NCBI RefSeq assembly: GCF_900111155.1
Contig: NZ_FOGG01000033.1
Span: forward strand, 1-55,522
Direction of reading: 5' to 3'
Origin: Pedobacter rhizosphaerae
Lineage (GTDB): Bacteria; Bacteroidota; Bacteroidia; Sphingobacteriales; Sphingobacteriaceae
DNA: 55,522 nucleotides
Part shown: positions 34,240-43,522 of the stretch, piece by piece
How the letters are laid out: the number at the start of each line of letters is the position of its first letter
How positions within the stretch are numbered: the stretch's first letter is position 1
Made by a program: the position numbers and the translations under genes
Notes under the pieces: model-generated
What the model was told of the DNA's origin: nothing
Seen by the model: only the letters and a program-made list of their open reading frames with translations
Databases searched by the model: none

Positions 34240-34944
34240 TTATTCTGATGAAAATAATCTGCTGAAATGATTTTCTAAATGATTGCGCATCGCATTACGG
34301 AAAAGTTCTGGTGAGCCATTTTCAAGTACCTCTACCAAGCCCTTGTGAGACACGTATTTATGCAGCTGAATTTGTTTCTTCAATAACCCGCTGTTATGTA
34401 CATAGTCAAATATAGGCAACAGCATACTCTGAAATTTTTTCAACGTAGCATTACCTGTAATCTCATAAAGCTTGCCGTGAAAAGCAATCTCATGTTCAAT
34501 GTTAAACAGGTGATCCTGAGAAAAATCAGGTTCATTATCTACTATGGTTTTGAGTTCTTCGATATCTTTTGGGGTAATACGCTGAAAAAGAATATCGGCC
34601 ATGCCAATTTCCAATACCAGTCTGATTTCAAAGATATCCCTTAAAGTATCCTGATCAAGGATATGCGGATTCATGCTTTTACTCAATACACTAAAAATAT
34701 CGGGAGAGGTGATTACTGCACCCTTTTTCTTTTTAGATTCAATCAGCCCCATCAGTCTTAACCGTAGTAACGCCTCGCGTACCACTGTTCTGCTCACCCC
34801 TAAACTGTTGCAAAGCTCTAATTCTGTAGGTATGCTATCGCCCACCTTGAGTTTTTTCTCCTGGAGCAATTGTACCAACTTGTCTTCTACACGATCTACT
34901 AATGAGCTGGTATCTACGGGGTTAAATTGGGTAGTGAAATCCAT
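34240..34944 (-). CDS. GntR-family regulator (FadR subfamily), likely sialic acid responsive
   Basis: A 234-residue protein. A winged helix-turn-helix (about 12-80, GDSIPTELELCNSLGVSRTVVREALLRL in register) precedes a FadR-type helical ligand domain (about 95-230, FCD type). It is divergent from the susC gene with a palindrome between. NanR, the E. coli sialic acid repressor, is in the same subfamily. I infer that it controls the locus at 35.1-50.3 kb with Neu5Ac or a related sugar as ligand. Confidence 0.82.
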   Translation of the reverse strand: MDFTTQFNPVDTSSLVDRVEDKLVQLLQEKKLKVGDSIPTELELCNSLGVSRTVVREALLRLRLMGLIESKKKKGAVITSPDIFSVLSKSMNPHILDQDTLRDIFEIRLVLEIGMADILFQRITPKDIEELKTIVDNEPDFSQDHLFNIEHEIAFHGKLYEITGNATLKKFQSMLLPIFDYVHNSGLLKKQIQLHKYVSHKGLVEVLENGSPELFRNAMRNHLENHFSRLFSSE

Positions 34945-35084
34945 TATTATGTGATATTTATTTTGAGCGCTAAAAACAGCGTTTTTGACTATCTGAGTGC
35001 AAATATAATCCCTAACTCCTAAAAATAAGCGAATTAAAATCTAAATATTATTTGCAAATCTATAAAATAATCCGGTACTTAGTT

Positions 35085-35105
35085 TTATTATGTACGACAT
35101 AATAA
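35085..35105 (+). promoter_or_regulatory. GntR operator palindrome at susC
   Basis: The arms TTATTATGT and ACATAATAA pair perfectly around ACG. The core TGT-3-ACA resembles FadR/NanR-type operators. It lies 20 bp before the susC start and 141 bp from the gntR start. Confidence 0.7.
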
Positions 35106-35124
35106 TTAAATCAATAACCAAATT

Positions 35125-38100
35125 ATGAAAGAAATTTACTTTAAACTCATTAGGTCGAGCCTCAGTATTCTACTGCTTTGCCTATCGTTCCAGGTATTTG
35201 CACAATCAGTTATCACCGGAAAAGTTACCGATGTAACCGGGCAGGAAATTCCCAGTGCTACGGTGATGGTGAAAGGAAACAAAAACGGAACAGCCACAAA
35301 CACCAATGGTAGTTATACTATCAAGGCTAATCGCGGGGATATTTTGATTTTCAGCTTTACCGGTTACAAATCCAAAGAGATTGTGGTTGCCGGTAGTAAT
35401 ACTATTAATGTCAATTTAGAAGATGATCATCAGAATTTAGATGAAGTGGTGGTACTGGGCTATGGTACGATTCAAAAATCTAAGCTCACCGGTTCGGTTT
35501 CAAAATTAGATTCTAAAGTTTTGGAAACGGGGGTTAGATCTAACCCGGCTTCTGCCTTGGCGGGGACTATCCCTGGTTTAAGGATTCAGCAAACTTCCGG
35601 AAGACCAGGCGCTGTACCGAATATTGTATTGCGTGGAGGTACCAGCTATACCGGAGGGGGCTCTCCCTTAGTGATGGTAGATGGACTACTGCGGTCTGGC
35701 TTTAGTGATATCAATCAGGATGATATTGAATCTATTGAAGTTTTAAAAGATGCATCTGCAACTGCCATATATGGTGCACGAGCCAGTAATGGGGTGGTTT
35801 TAATTACCACTAAAAAAGGTAAGGAGGGTGCTTCAAATATCTCGCTTAAATCTAAAGTCGGTATCAATAAGTTGAATGTTCCTTTTGAGTTTTTAAATGC
35901 TCAGGATTATATCTACTGGTCTAGAAAAGCCATTGAAACATCAGGCTCTTATGAGCCAAGCCGCTTATCTCAGTTAAATACTACGGGGCCATTTGGTACC
36001 GGTAACTTATATAAAGATGCTGCAGGAAATATTCTGGATGGAAATTTAAATACATCGGCAGTTTGGAGTCCGATGTTTAGAAATGCCGTAAATGAAGAGT
36101 TGCTGGGCAAGGGATGGCAAGTCATGATTGATCCGCTTAAAACCAATGCTGCCGGTGCTTATGACCCTAATGGGATTAACCGGGAAATTATTTATAAGGA
36201 TTTTAACTACGCCGATTATGCGCTACGCGATTACAGCCTTACTCAGGACTATAATGTTTCCATGACAGGTGGTAATGAAAAAGGGAAGTATTATGCTGGT
36301 TTGGGCAGTTATGATGAAAAGGGAATGCCAATTAATACCTTCTATAAACGACTGACCTTCGTTCTAAACGGTGAATACAAGCTAAAGCCCTGGTTAACTT
36401 CTATATCTGGTTTAAACTTTGCCAATGCGAAATGGCGCGATGCAATCAATGCTGAAGGCAACTACCTAACCCGTGCGCTGGGTGCTCCACCTACTATGCG
36501 TGGAATGAATGAAAACGGCGATCTTCTGGTAGGAAGAGATTATTTGGATGGTAACCCGGCAGTGAACGATGATAAATTTATCAGGAACAATAACACCGAT
36601 AAGTTTACGCTATCTCAGGCTTTTAAAGTCGATTTTTTAAAGAATTTATCCCTAAGGGTAAGTGGTAACTATTTCTTTAACAACGGAAACTACGAATCTT
36701 TCAATAGGGATTTCTTAAGTAGTCCGGGGAATTATAACCGCACAAGGGCTTCTTCTGCATCATTTGATAAAGCATTAAGCCAAACTTACAACGGCTTTTT
36801 AAATTACAATACCAATATTGGAGCTAAACACCATATTGATGCCATGCTGGGTACAGAATATTATGATACTTACTCACAAGGTTTATCGGCTTCAGGCAGC
36901 GGTGCGCCTACAGATGACTTTTCTGATCTGGCGCTAACCAATTCGGAGAAAGACCGGAGAAGTACAGATACTTACCATACACGCCAACGTATTTTATCAT
37001 TTTTTGGTCGTGTAAATTATGATTACGATGAAAAGTACCTGTTAACGGCCACGCTTCGCCGTGATGGTTATTCCAGATTATTGAGTAACCGCTGGGGCAG
37101 TTTTCCAGGCGTATCTGTAGGATGGAACCTGCATAAAGAAGATTTTTTCCAGTCGCTAACCCCAGTAGTTAATACTTTAAAAATAAGAGCGAGTTATGGA
37201 GCCAATGGTAATGTAAGCGATGATTTTATCGGTGCTTATACTTTACAAGGCTCATATGGGTCAAATAAATACAATAGCAGTATTGGCTATCTTTTAGGAA
37301 ACATTCCGAATCCAAATTTGCGTTGGGAGAGCTTGATTACGAAGGAGATAGGTTTAGAGACGCGTTTGCTTAACAAAATAGATCTGTCTGTTGCTTATTA
37401 CCATAGAACCACCAGCGATAAAATCGCTTCATTAACCTTTCCGGTAACTGCGGGCATTACTTCTATTACAACTAATAATGGCGATATGCAGAATCAGGGG
37501 GTAGAGGTTGATTTGAATTACAATGTGCTGAGAAAAAAGGATTGGAATGTAAACTTCAACTTTAATATCGCTTATAATGCCAACAAAATCCTGAAACTTC
37601 CTAATAATGGATTGGAAAACAACAGGCAAGGTGGATTTCAGGTATACGATCCCACTACTAAACAGTTGGTATGGGTTGGCGGATTACAAGAGGGACAGGA
37701 TCCGAATATTGCCTATGCTTATCAGGCTAAGGGAATTATCAGAACCCAGGCTGATTTAGATGCTTATGCCTCTTCGGGCTTTGTTGATTTAATTGGTGCC
37801 AGAAGACTGGTTCATCCAAACGTGTATAATGCCATGAGCGCTGCAGATAAAAACCTGCATTTTCCAATCGCTTTGGGTGATGTGATGTGGACTGATGTAA
37901 ATGGTGATAACATTATCAATAGTTTCGATAGGGTTTATATGGGGAGGACTGTTCCGCGTTATACCGGAGGTTTTGGTGCTAACGCTACCTGGAAAGGACT
38001 TACCTTAAGTACCCGTTTCGATTATGCATTGGGTTTTGTGGCTTATGACGGACCAAGATCATGGTTTGCCAGTAATGCTCAGGGTACTTTTAACACCATC

Positions 38101-38454
38101 TCAGATGTATTTGATACCTGGTCGCCGGGTAATCCGGGAGCCAAATTCCCAACTTATTATTGGGCAGATCAACTGTATAAAAACAATACCTTCCGCGAAT
38201 CGAGTATGTACTACCACAAAGGAGATTATTTGGCCCTCAGGGAGATCAATCTGACCTATAAACTACCAACCAAATGGACGAACAAATTAAAGAGTGAAGC
38301 CATTAATATCTCTGTGAGCGGTCAGAACCTGGTTTACTTCAGCGAATCAACGCTTTATTCTCCTGAGAGTACCAGTATTGGTATTGGTGCAGCTGGAAGT
38401 GGTGGCTATCCTTTGCCAAGAACTATAATTTTTGGTCTTCAGTTTATTTTTTAA
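35125..38454 (+). CDS. SusC-family TonB-dependent receptor of sialic acid locus
   Basis: A 1109-residue outer-membrane receptor. It has a signal peptide (about 1-26, ending QVFAQ), a carboxypeptidase-regulatory-like domain (about 30-105), a TonB-box-like segment LDEVVVLGYGTI, a plug (about 115-230) and a long barrel. The SusC/RagA pattern is clear in KDASATAIYGARASNGVV. It would import sialylated glycans or free sialic acid with the SusD partner. It is the first gene of the locus behind the palindrome; the susD start lies 10 bp after its stop. Confidence 0.9.
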   Translation: MKEIYFKLIRSSLSILLLCLSFQVFAQSVITGKVTDVTGQEIPSATVMVKGNKNGTATNTNGSYTIKANRGDILIFSFTGYKSKEIVVAGSNTINVNLEDDHQNLDEVVVLGYGTIQKSKLTGSVSKLDSKVLETGVRSNPASALAGTIPGLRIQQTSGRPGAVPNIVLRGGTSYTGGGSPLVMVDGLLRSGFSDINQDDIESIEVLKDASATAIYGARASNGVVLITTKKGKEGASNISLKSKVGINKLNVPFEFLNAQDYIYWSRKAIETSGSYEPSRLSQLNTTGPFGTGNLYKDAAGNILDGNLNTSAVWSPMFRNAVNEELLGKGWQVMIDPLKTNAAGAYDPNGINREIIYKDFNYADYALRDYSLTQDYNVSMTGGNEKGKYYAGLGSYDEKGMPINTFYKRLTFVLNGEYKLKPWLTSISGLNFANAKWRDAINAEGNYLTRALGAPPTMRGMNENGDLLVGRDYLDGNPAVNDDKFIRNNNTDKFTLSQAFKVDFLKNLSLRVSGNYFFNNGNYESFNRDFLSSPGNYNRTRASSASFDKALSQTYNGFLNYNTNIGAKHHIDAMLGTEYYDTYSQGLSASGSGAPTDDFSDLALTNSEKDRRSTDTYHTRQRILSFFGRVNYDYDEKYLLTATLRRDGYSRLLSNRWGSFPGVSVGWNLHKEDFFQSLTPVVNTLKIRASYGANGNVSDDFIGAYTLQGSYGSNKYNSSIGYLLGNIPNPNLRWESLITKEIGLETRLLNKIDLSVAYYHRTTSDKIASLTFPVTAGITSITTNNGDMQNQGVEVDLNYNVLRKKDWNVNFNFNIAYNANKILKLPNNGLENNRQGGFQVYDPTTKQLVWVGGLQEGQDPNIAYAYQAKGIIRTQADLDAYASSGFVDLIGARRLVHPNVYNAMSAADKNLHFPIALGDVMWTDVNGDNIINSFDRVYMGRTVPRYTGGFGANATWKGLTLSTRFDYALGFVAYDGPRSWFASNAQGTFNTISDVFDTWSPGNPGAKFPTYYWADQLYKNNTFRESSMYYHKGDYLALREINLTYKLPTKWTNKLKSEAINISVSGQNLVYFSESTLYSPESTSIGIGAAGSGGYPLPRTIIFGLQFIF

Positions 38455-38464
38455 AAAGAAAGCA

Positions 38465-40036
38465 ATGAAAAAGATATTTATAGGCTTTATCGCAATCGTA
38501 TTGAGTACTGCATTTAGTGCATGTAAAAAGTTAGAGCTGGCACCTGAAGATTACTTTGCCAGCGAAAGTTTCTGGAAAAACCCTGCTCAGGTTGAAGGAG
38601 GAATGGTTGGGCTCCATAATCAACTGAGAGGGTTCCAGTTTACTATTTTCACGCTAGGGGAACTGCGTGGTGGAACACTGAGAACAGGAACCAGTTTTAC
38701 CGGGACGGCTTCTTTAAACTCTGCCAACATCATTAATCAGGATATTCGCGAGTCTAGTACGGGGATTTCCGGTTGGTCGGGCTTTTACCGTCCAATCTTT
38801 GATGTCAACAATTTTATTTACCAGGTAGAACAGGCCAATTACCTCTCTACGGCGGATAAAGCTTATTATTTAGGCCAGGCTTATGGCATCAGGGCATTCT
38901 ACTATTTTCACCTGTACCGCATTTTTGGCCGTGTTCCTTTGGCTAAAGAACCAACTTTGCTGCTTAAAAATCCGAAGTCGGCCCAGGAAATGTACCTGCC
39001 AAGAACCAAAACCGAAAAAGAAACCTTTGATTTTATCAAATCTGATATCGATAAGTCAGTATCCAGTTTTGCCGGTAATTATACTACTAAATTTCAAAAG
39101 GCACAGTGGTCGCTTGGTGCTTCTCAAATGCTCAAAGCGGAAGTTTACCTGTGGTCGGCAAAAGTGAAAATCGATGGGGCAGTACCCACCGCTACTGCGG
39201 CAGATTTAACCACTGCCAGGGCAGCATTAGAAGAGGTGATCCCGAAATACACGCTGTTAACCGATTTTGGTAATGTCTTTAAATCAGCAAGTATTGCTGC
39301 AAGTAAAGGTAATACGGAAATGATCCTGGCCTTAAGAAACCAAACGGGTGAGGCAACCAACAGTTACGGACAATTTATTTATGCGATTACCGATCCCCTA
39401 ACAGGCTATGTAGATGATAAGGGTGTTGCCATCCCGGCTGATCCTTTACAGGTAAACGGTGGTGGAACGATTATCAGATACGAATATAAAATAGAACTCT
39501 ACAATCAGTATGGCGTGGATGATAAAAGGGGAAATGCAACTTTTTTAAACTTTAATAAAGGAACCATTCGTGCAACCAATCTGCGTAAATTTCCAGGGGT
39601 AGTTGTTGAGGGTGCCCGTAATTTTTCAGATGATTTCCCCGTTTATCGTGTTGCAGAAGCATATTTAATGCTTGCAGAGGTTAAAAATAAACAAGGGCAA
39701 GACCCAACAGCAGAAATTATGGCCGTTCGCAATCGTGCCTATGCACCTGCTGCGGCACCTGCTTTTGTTAACGGAAGCTTTGAGCAAAATGAGTTGGCCA
39801 TTTTTACCGAAAGAGGGAAGGAATTTGTTGCGGAAGGAAAACGTTGGTATGATTTGCGCCGCATGCAGGATGCTTCAGGAAATCCACTGGTTTTTCGTAA
39901 AGATTTGCCTTTGGTTGGCGTACTGGATAATGTTGCCGGGCAAAATCACAAAATTTTGTGGCCTATAGATTTAGGTACACTCAATCAGGATGAAACCCTG
40001 AGGGGGGATCAAAATCCCGGTTACGCCGGAACTTAA
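38465..40036 (+). CDS. SusD/RagB-family lipoprotein
   Basis: About 523 residues from ATG 38465. An upstream start would overlap susC and lacks sense. The signal peptide ends in lipobox AFSAC, followed by KKLELAPEDYFASESFW, typical of SusD. The tetratricopeptide-like body has a C-terminal EGKRWYDLRRMQDA block. It sits on top of the SusC barrel and binds glycan. It is followed by a hairpin that may reduce readthrough into nanA. Confidence 0.9.
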   Translation: MKKIFIGFIAIVLSTAFSACKKLELAPEDYFASESFWKNPAQVEGGMVGLHNQLRGFQFTIFTLGELRGGTLRTGTSFTGTASLNSANIINQDIRESSTGISGWSGFYRPIFDVNNFIYQVEQANYLSTADKAYYLGQAYGIRAFYYFHLYRIFGRVPLAKEPTLLLKNPKSAQEMYLPRTKTEKETFDFIKSDIDKSVSSFAGNYTTKFQKAQWSLGASQMLKAEVYLWSAKVKIDGAVPTATAADLTTARAALEEVIPKYTLLTDFGNVFKSASIAASKGNTEMILALRNQTGEATNSYGQFIYAITDPLTGYVDDKGVAIPADPLQVNGGGTIIRYEYKIELYNQYGVDDKRGNATFLNFNKGTIRATNLRKFPGVVVEGARNFSDDFPVYRVAEAYLMLAEVKNKQGQDPTAEIMAVRNRAYAPAAAPAFVNGSFEQNELAIFTERGKEFVAEGKRWYDLRRMQDASGNPLVFRKDLPLVGVLDNVAGQNHKILWPIDLGTLNQDETLRGDQNPGYAGT

Positions 40037-40042
40037 TTAAAT

Positions 40043-40072
40043 GGGTAAGTCTGGATATTCCATGACTTACCC
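40043..40072 (+). terminator. Hairpin between susD and nanA
   Basis: GGGTAAGTC (40043-40051) and GACTTACCC (40064-40072) pair perfectly, with inner TGGA/TCCA. It has no long T tract, so it may be a processing or partial termination site within the operon. Confidence 0.5.
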
Positions 40073-40110
40073 TTAATCACATCATTATTATTATTTTATT
40101 TCATTAGAAA

Positions 40111-41064
40111 ATGAGCTATACACATCTACAAGGCCTAATTGCAGCACCTTTTACGCCTTTTCATCCGTCTGGAGAATTAAATTTAGCACTCATCCCGTCT
40201 TATTATGAGCTGCTTAAGCAAAATGGGGTTACAGGTGCATTTATTTGCGGCTCTACAGGCGAAGGCGTTTCGCTAACCAGCAAAGAAAAAATGCAAGTTG
40301 CTGAAGCCTGGGCAAACGCTACAAATGCTGATCCCAATTTTAAAGTCATGACTTTACTTGGCGGTACTTGTATTGCTGAATGTAAGCTTTTGGCTAAGCA
40401 TGCTGAACAAATAGGGCTTTATGGGGTGTCATTTACTGCACCTTCTTATTTTAAGCCTGCAAATGCTACTGTATTAGCCGAAATCTGTGCAGAAATAGCT
40501 GCCGAAGTTCCTGATATGCCTTTTTATTATTACCATATTCCGGTACTTACAGGAGCCAATATTCCCATGTACGATTTGCTCATGGCGATAGATGGCCAAA
40601 TACCAAATTTTGCAGGGATTAAGTATACCCATGAAGATTTTATGGATTTTCTCTCTTGTATGAATTTGGAACAGGGGAGATATGATATGCTTTGGGGAAG
40701 GGATGAAAACATGCTTTCGGCATTGGTTTTAGGTGCTAAAGCTGCCGTAGGAAGTACTTTTAATTATCTGGCACCTTTATATCATAAGCTAATTGCGGCT
40801 TTTGAAGAAAGGGATTTTGTTTCTGCCGCCCAATATCAGCAACGCGCTATCGATTTTATCCGCCTTTTAGGTAAGTATGGTGGCATTGCCACAGGAAAAG
40901 CTTATATGAAATTGCTCGGATTAACTTGCGGTGAGTTTAGATTGCCGGTAAAGAACATGACAAACGAACAATTTAACTCCTTTGAAGCTGATGTGATGAG
41001 CCTTGGATTTACTGAGTTTAGGTCGCTTCCTGTTGCTGCTTCGAAGGTAAATGAAGGCAATTGA
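40111..41064 (+). CDS. nanA: N-acetylneuraminate lyase
   Basis: A 317-residue DHDPS/NAL-family aldolase. It has GSTGEGVSLT near residue 45, FYYYHIP with the catalytic Tyr at 141, and GIKYTHEDF with the Schiff-base Lys171. The YTH(E)D ending after Lys is typical of sialic acid rather than dihydrodipicolinate enzymes. It splits Neu5Ac to ManNAc and pyruvate. Length is slightly above the E. coli enzyme (297). The following intergenic hairpin includes the stop codon. Confidence 0.88.
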   Translation: MSYTHLQGLIAAPFTPFHPSGELNLALIPSYYELLKQNGVTGAFICGSTGEGVSLTSKEKMQVAEAWANATNADPNFKVMTLLGGTCIAECKLLAKHAEQIGLYGVSFTAPSYFKPANATVLAEICAEIAAEVPDMPFYYYHIPVLTGANIPMYDLLMAIDGQIPNFAGIKYTHEDFMDFLSCMNLEQGRYDMLWGRDENMLSALVLGAKAAVGSTFNYLAPLYHKLIAAFEERDFVSAAQYQQRAIDFIRLLGKYGGIATGKAYMKLLGLTCGEFRLPVKNMTNEQFNSFEADVMSLGFTEFRSLPVAASKVNEGN

Positions 41065-41108
41065 GGTATACAATGAGTATATTTAACTTATTGTAGCTCA
41101 TTCCTCAA
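41061..41108 (+). terminator. Possible intercistronic hairpin nanA/nanM
   Basis: TTGAGG (41061-41066) with CCTCAA (41103-41108), and AATGAG (41072-41077) with CTCATT (41097-41102), make a two-part stem. No T tract, so a processing site is more likely than a terminator. Confidence 0.35.
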
Positions 41109-41126
41109 ATTGATCCATCCCAACAA

Positions 41127-42278
41127 ATGAAAAAATCAACCTTATACCTTATTCTCTTGCTTACATTCACGATATCAAATGAGATTATGGCACAAAATGC
41201 GCCAATTCAAACCATTAACTGGGAAGGCGCAGCACACTTGCCCCGTAACCTTGCCACCTCAAAATATAAGGGCCTAGCCGGGGCCATTTCCGGAACCAGT
41301 AATGGTGTTTTGGTGGTAGCCGGTGGCAATAACTTTCCAGAACTGATGCCTTGGTTAGGAGGAAAAAAAGTGTATTATAATGATATATTTATATACAAAA
41401 ATGATCCTGATAAGTCTTTGACGCTATTAAAAGAGCGCTTCAAATTGCCATATAACTTAGCTTATGCCGCTGTATGTAGCACCGTAAAGGGGATAATAGC
41501 AGTTGGTGGTGAAAATGAGCAAGGTTTAAGTAAACGAGTATTGCTTTTAACATGGCTTAAAGAAGAAGGTATTCTCAAAACCACTTTTCTTCCTGAACTG
41601 CCTTTTGCGGTAACGAATGCCGCCCTTACCAGTGTGGGTAATATCATCTACCTGGCAGGGGGAGAAGATGAGCATGGGGCAATAGATCAGTTGTTATCAT
41701 TAAATCTGAATAGACTTAATGATGGCTGGACTGTACAAGTAAAGCTTCCTCAGCCAGTTTCTCATACTGTTTTAGTAAGTAATGGAACCAATATGCTTTA
41801 TCTTGTTGGCGGGAGAAAAAGAAACGAGGGAAGTACCAGTACATTATATCAAACTGTTGATGCTTTTCATATTCCAAGTCATTCCTGGATAAGCAAGCGG
41901 CCCATACCTGATGCACTTTCAGCAGCATCTGGGATTTTTTATGAAGGCCAGATTTTATTGTTTAGCGGAGATCAGGGTAAAACTTTTAATCAAACAGAAG
42001 GCCTAATCGCGGCTATTAGTCAAGAAGCCAATCCGGAGAAGAAGGAAAAACTCAATCAGCAAAAAGTCAGACTGCAAAACGCACATCCCGGGTTTTCTAA
42101 ACAAGTTCTGGTATACGATATCTTATCGGATGAATGGAAATCGCTAAAAACAAAACTTCCTGTCGGACCCGTAACCATGAATGCGGTGCGTATGGGCGAT
42201 GAGGTGATTTTAGCTGGTGGCGAGATAAAGGCGGGCGTACGTACGGATGAAATCCTAATCGGGAAAATTAAAAAATAA
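41127..42278 (+). CDS. nanM: N-acetylneuraminate epimerase (Kelch protein)
   Basis: A 383-residue secreted protein with signal peptide (about 1-22, EIMAQ). Its Kelch repeats form a beta-propeller, with blades marked by NIIYLAGGEDEHG, MLYLVGGRKRNEG and EVILAGGEIKAG. NanM converts alpha- to beta-Neu5Ac in the periplasm, helping uptake. Location between nanA and the transporter supports this. It ends 3 bp before the transporter start. Confidence 0.85.
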   Translation: MKKSTLYLILLLTFTISNEIMAQNAPIQTINWEGAAHLPRNLATSKYKGLAGAISGTSNGVLVVAGGNNFPELMPWLGGKKVYYNDIFIYKNDPDKSLTLLKERFKLPYNLAYAAVCSTVKGIIAVGGENEQGLSKRVLLLTWLKEEGILKTTFLPELPFAVTNAALTSVGNIIYLAGGEDEHGAIDQLLSLNLNRLNDGWTVQVKLPQPVSHTVLVSNGTNMLYLVGGRKRNEGSTSTLYQTVDAFHIPSHSWISKRPIPDALSAASGIFYEGQILLFSGDQGKTFNQTEGLIAAISQEANPEKKEKLNQQKVRLQNAHPGFSKQVLVYDILSDEWKSLKTKLPVGPVTMNAVRMGDEVILAGGEIKAGVRTDEILIGKIKK

Positions 42279-42281
42279 TTC

Positions 42282-43511
42282 ATGACAGAGAAAAAAATAT
42301 ACCCCTGGGTAGTAGTAGGGTTACTGTGGGTAGTTGCACTCCTCAATTACATGGACCGGCAGATGCTTTCTACCATGAAACCTGCCATGCAGTTGGATAT
42401 TGCAGAACTAAAATCAGCTACCAATTTTGGTTATCTGATGGCTATCTTTCTATGGATTTATGGTTTGATGAGCCCGGTTTCTGGAATCATTGCCGATAAG
42501 TTCAACCGTAAATGGCTAATTGTAGGCAGTTTATTTGTATGGTCGGCAGTTACCTTTTTGATGGGCTATGCACAAACTTTTAATCAGATTTATTGGTTAC
42601 GGGCACTGATGGGGGTAAGCGAAGCGCTGTATATCCCTGCCGGATTATCACTAATAGCCGATTTTCACAGCTCTAAAACCCGCTCCTTGGCTATTGGCAT
42701 CCATATGACGGGTCTTTATATGGGACAGGCACTAGGTGGCTTTGGTGCAACCATATCCGAACGCTTTTCCTGGCAGGCAACCTTCCATTCATTTGGACTG
42801 ATTGGTGTGGTGTATGCTTTTGTTTTAGTGGTTTTTCTGCGTGATTTTAAAGGGGTAGAACAGGTGAAAAGTGATTTTATTAAGAAAGATTCGGTTTTTA
42901 AAGGGCTGGCATTTTTGTTTACCAATATCAGCTTCTGGATCATTTTATTGTATTTTGCTGTACCCAGCCTGCCTGGATGGGCTGCTAAAAACTGGTTACC
43001 CACACTTTTTGCGGAAAATCTCCAAATCCCTATGTCCAGTGCAGGTCCATTATCTACCATTACCATTGCTGCATCATCCTTTCTGGGGGTAATCGTTGGC
43101 GGGATTTTATCCGATAAGTGGGTGCAAAAAAATATTCGCGGACGAATTTTTACCAGTGCAATTGGCTTGGGTCTAACCATTCCATCACTATTTTTATTAG
43201 GTTTTGGTCACTCTCTTTTTCATGTGCTGGGTGCTGCAATTTGTTTCGGTATAGGTTTCGGTATGTTCGATGCCAATAATATGCCTATTCTATGTCAGTT
43301 TGTTCCGGCAAAATATCGTGCCACTGCTTATGGTGTAATGAATATGGTTGGCGTATTCTTTGGGGCCTTAATTACAGATTTTTTGGGTAAATCATCAGAT
43401 GCCGGGCATTTGGGCCAACACTTCGCCATGTTAGCCGGAATAGTTGTGATTGCACTTTTTGTTCAGCTCTATTTTCTAAAACCCAAACAGAACAATTTTG
43501 TAGATGCTTAA
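42282..43511 (+). CDS. nanT: MFS transporter, probable sialic acid carrier
   Basis: A 409-residue protein with 12 predicted membrane helices and ACS-type MFS wording: VVALLNYMDRQMLS in the first helix and ADKFNRKWL in the loop 2-3 motif. It would import Neu5Ac (or ManNAc) over the inner membrane. The gene symbol follows context, because sequence alone only shows an anion/sugar-acid symporter subfamily. It lies 3 bp after nanM and 11 bp before the sialidase gene. Confidence 0.75.
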   Translation: MTEKKIYPWVVVGLLWVVALLNYMDRQMLSTMKPAMQLDIAELKSATNFGYLMAIFLWIYGLMSPVSGIIADKFNRKWLIVGSLFVWSAVTFLMGYAQTFNQIYWLRALMGVSEALYIPAGLSLIADFHSSKTRSLAIGIHMTGLYMGQALGGFGATISERFSWQATFHSFGLIGVVYAFVLVVFLRDFKGVEQVKSDFIKKDSVFKGLAFLFTNISFWIILLYFAVPSLPGWAAKNWLPTLFAENLQIPMSSAGPLSTITIAASSFLGVIVGGILSDKWVQKNIRGRIFTSAIGLGLTIPSLFLLGFGHSLFHVLGAAICFGIGFGMFDANNMPILCQFVPAKYRATAYGVMNMVGVFFGALITDFLGKSSDAGHLGQHFAMLAGIVVIALFVQLYFLKPKQNNFVDA

Positions 43512-43522
43512 TTGATTTAAAA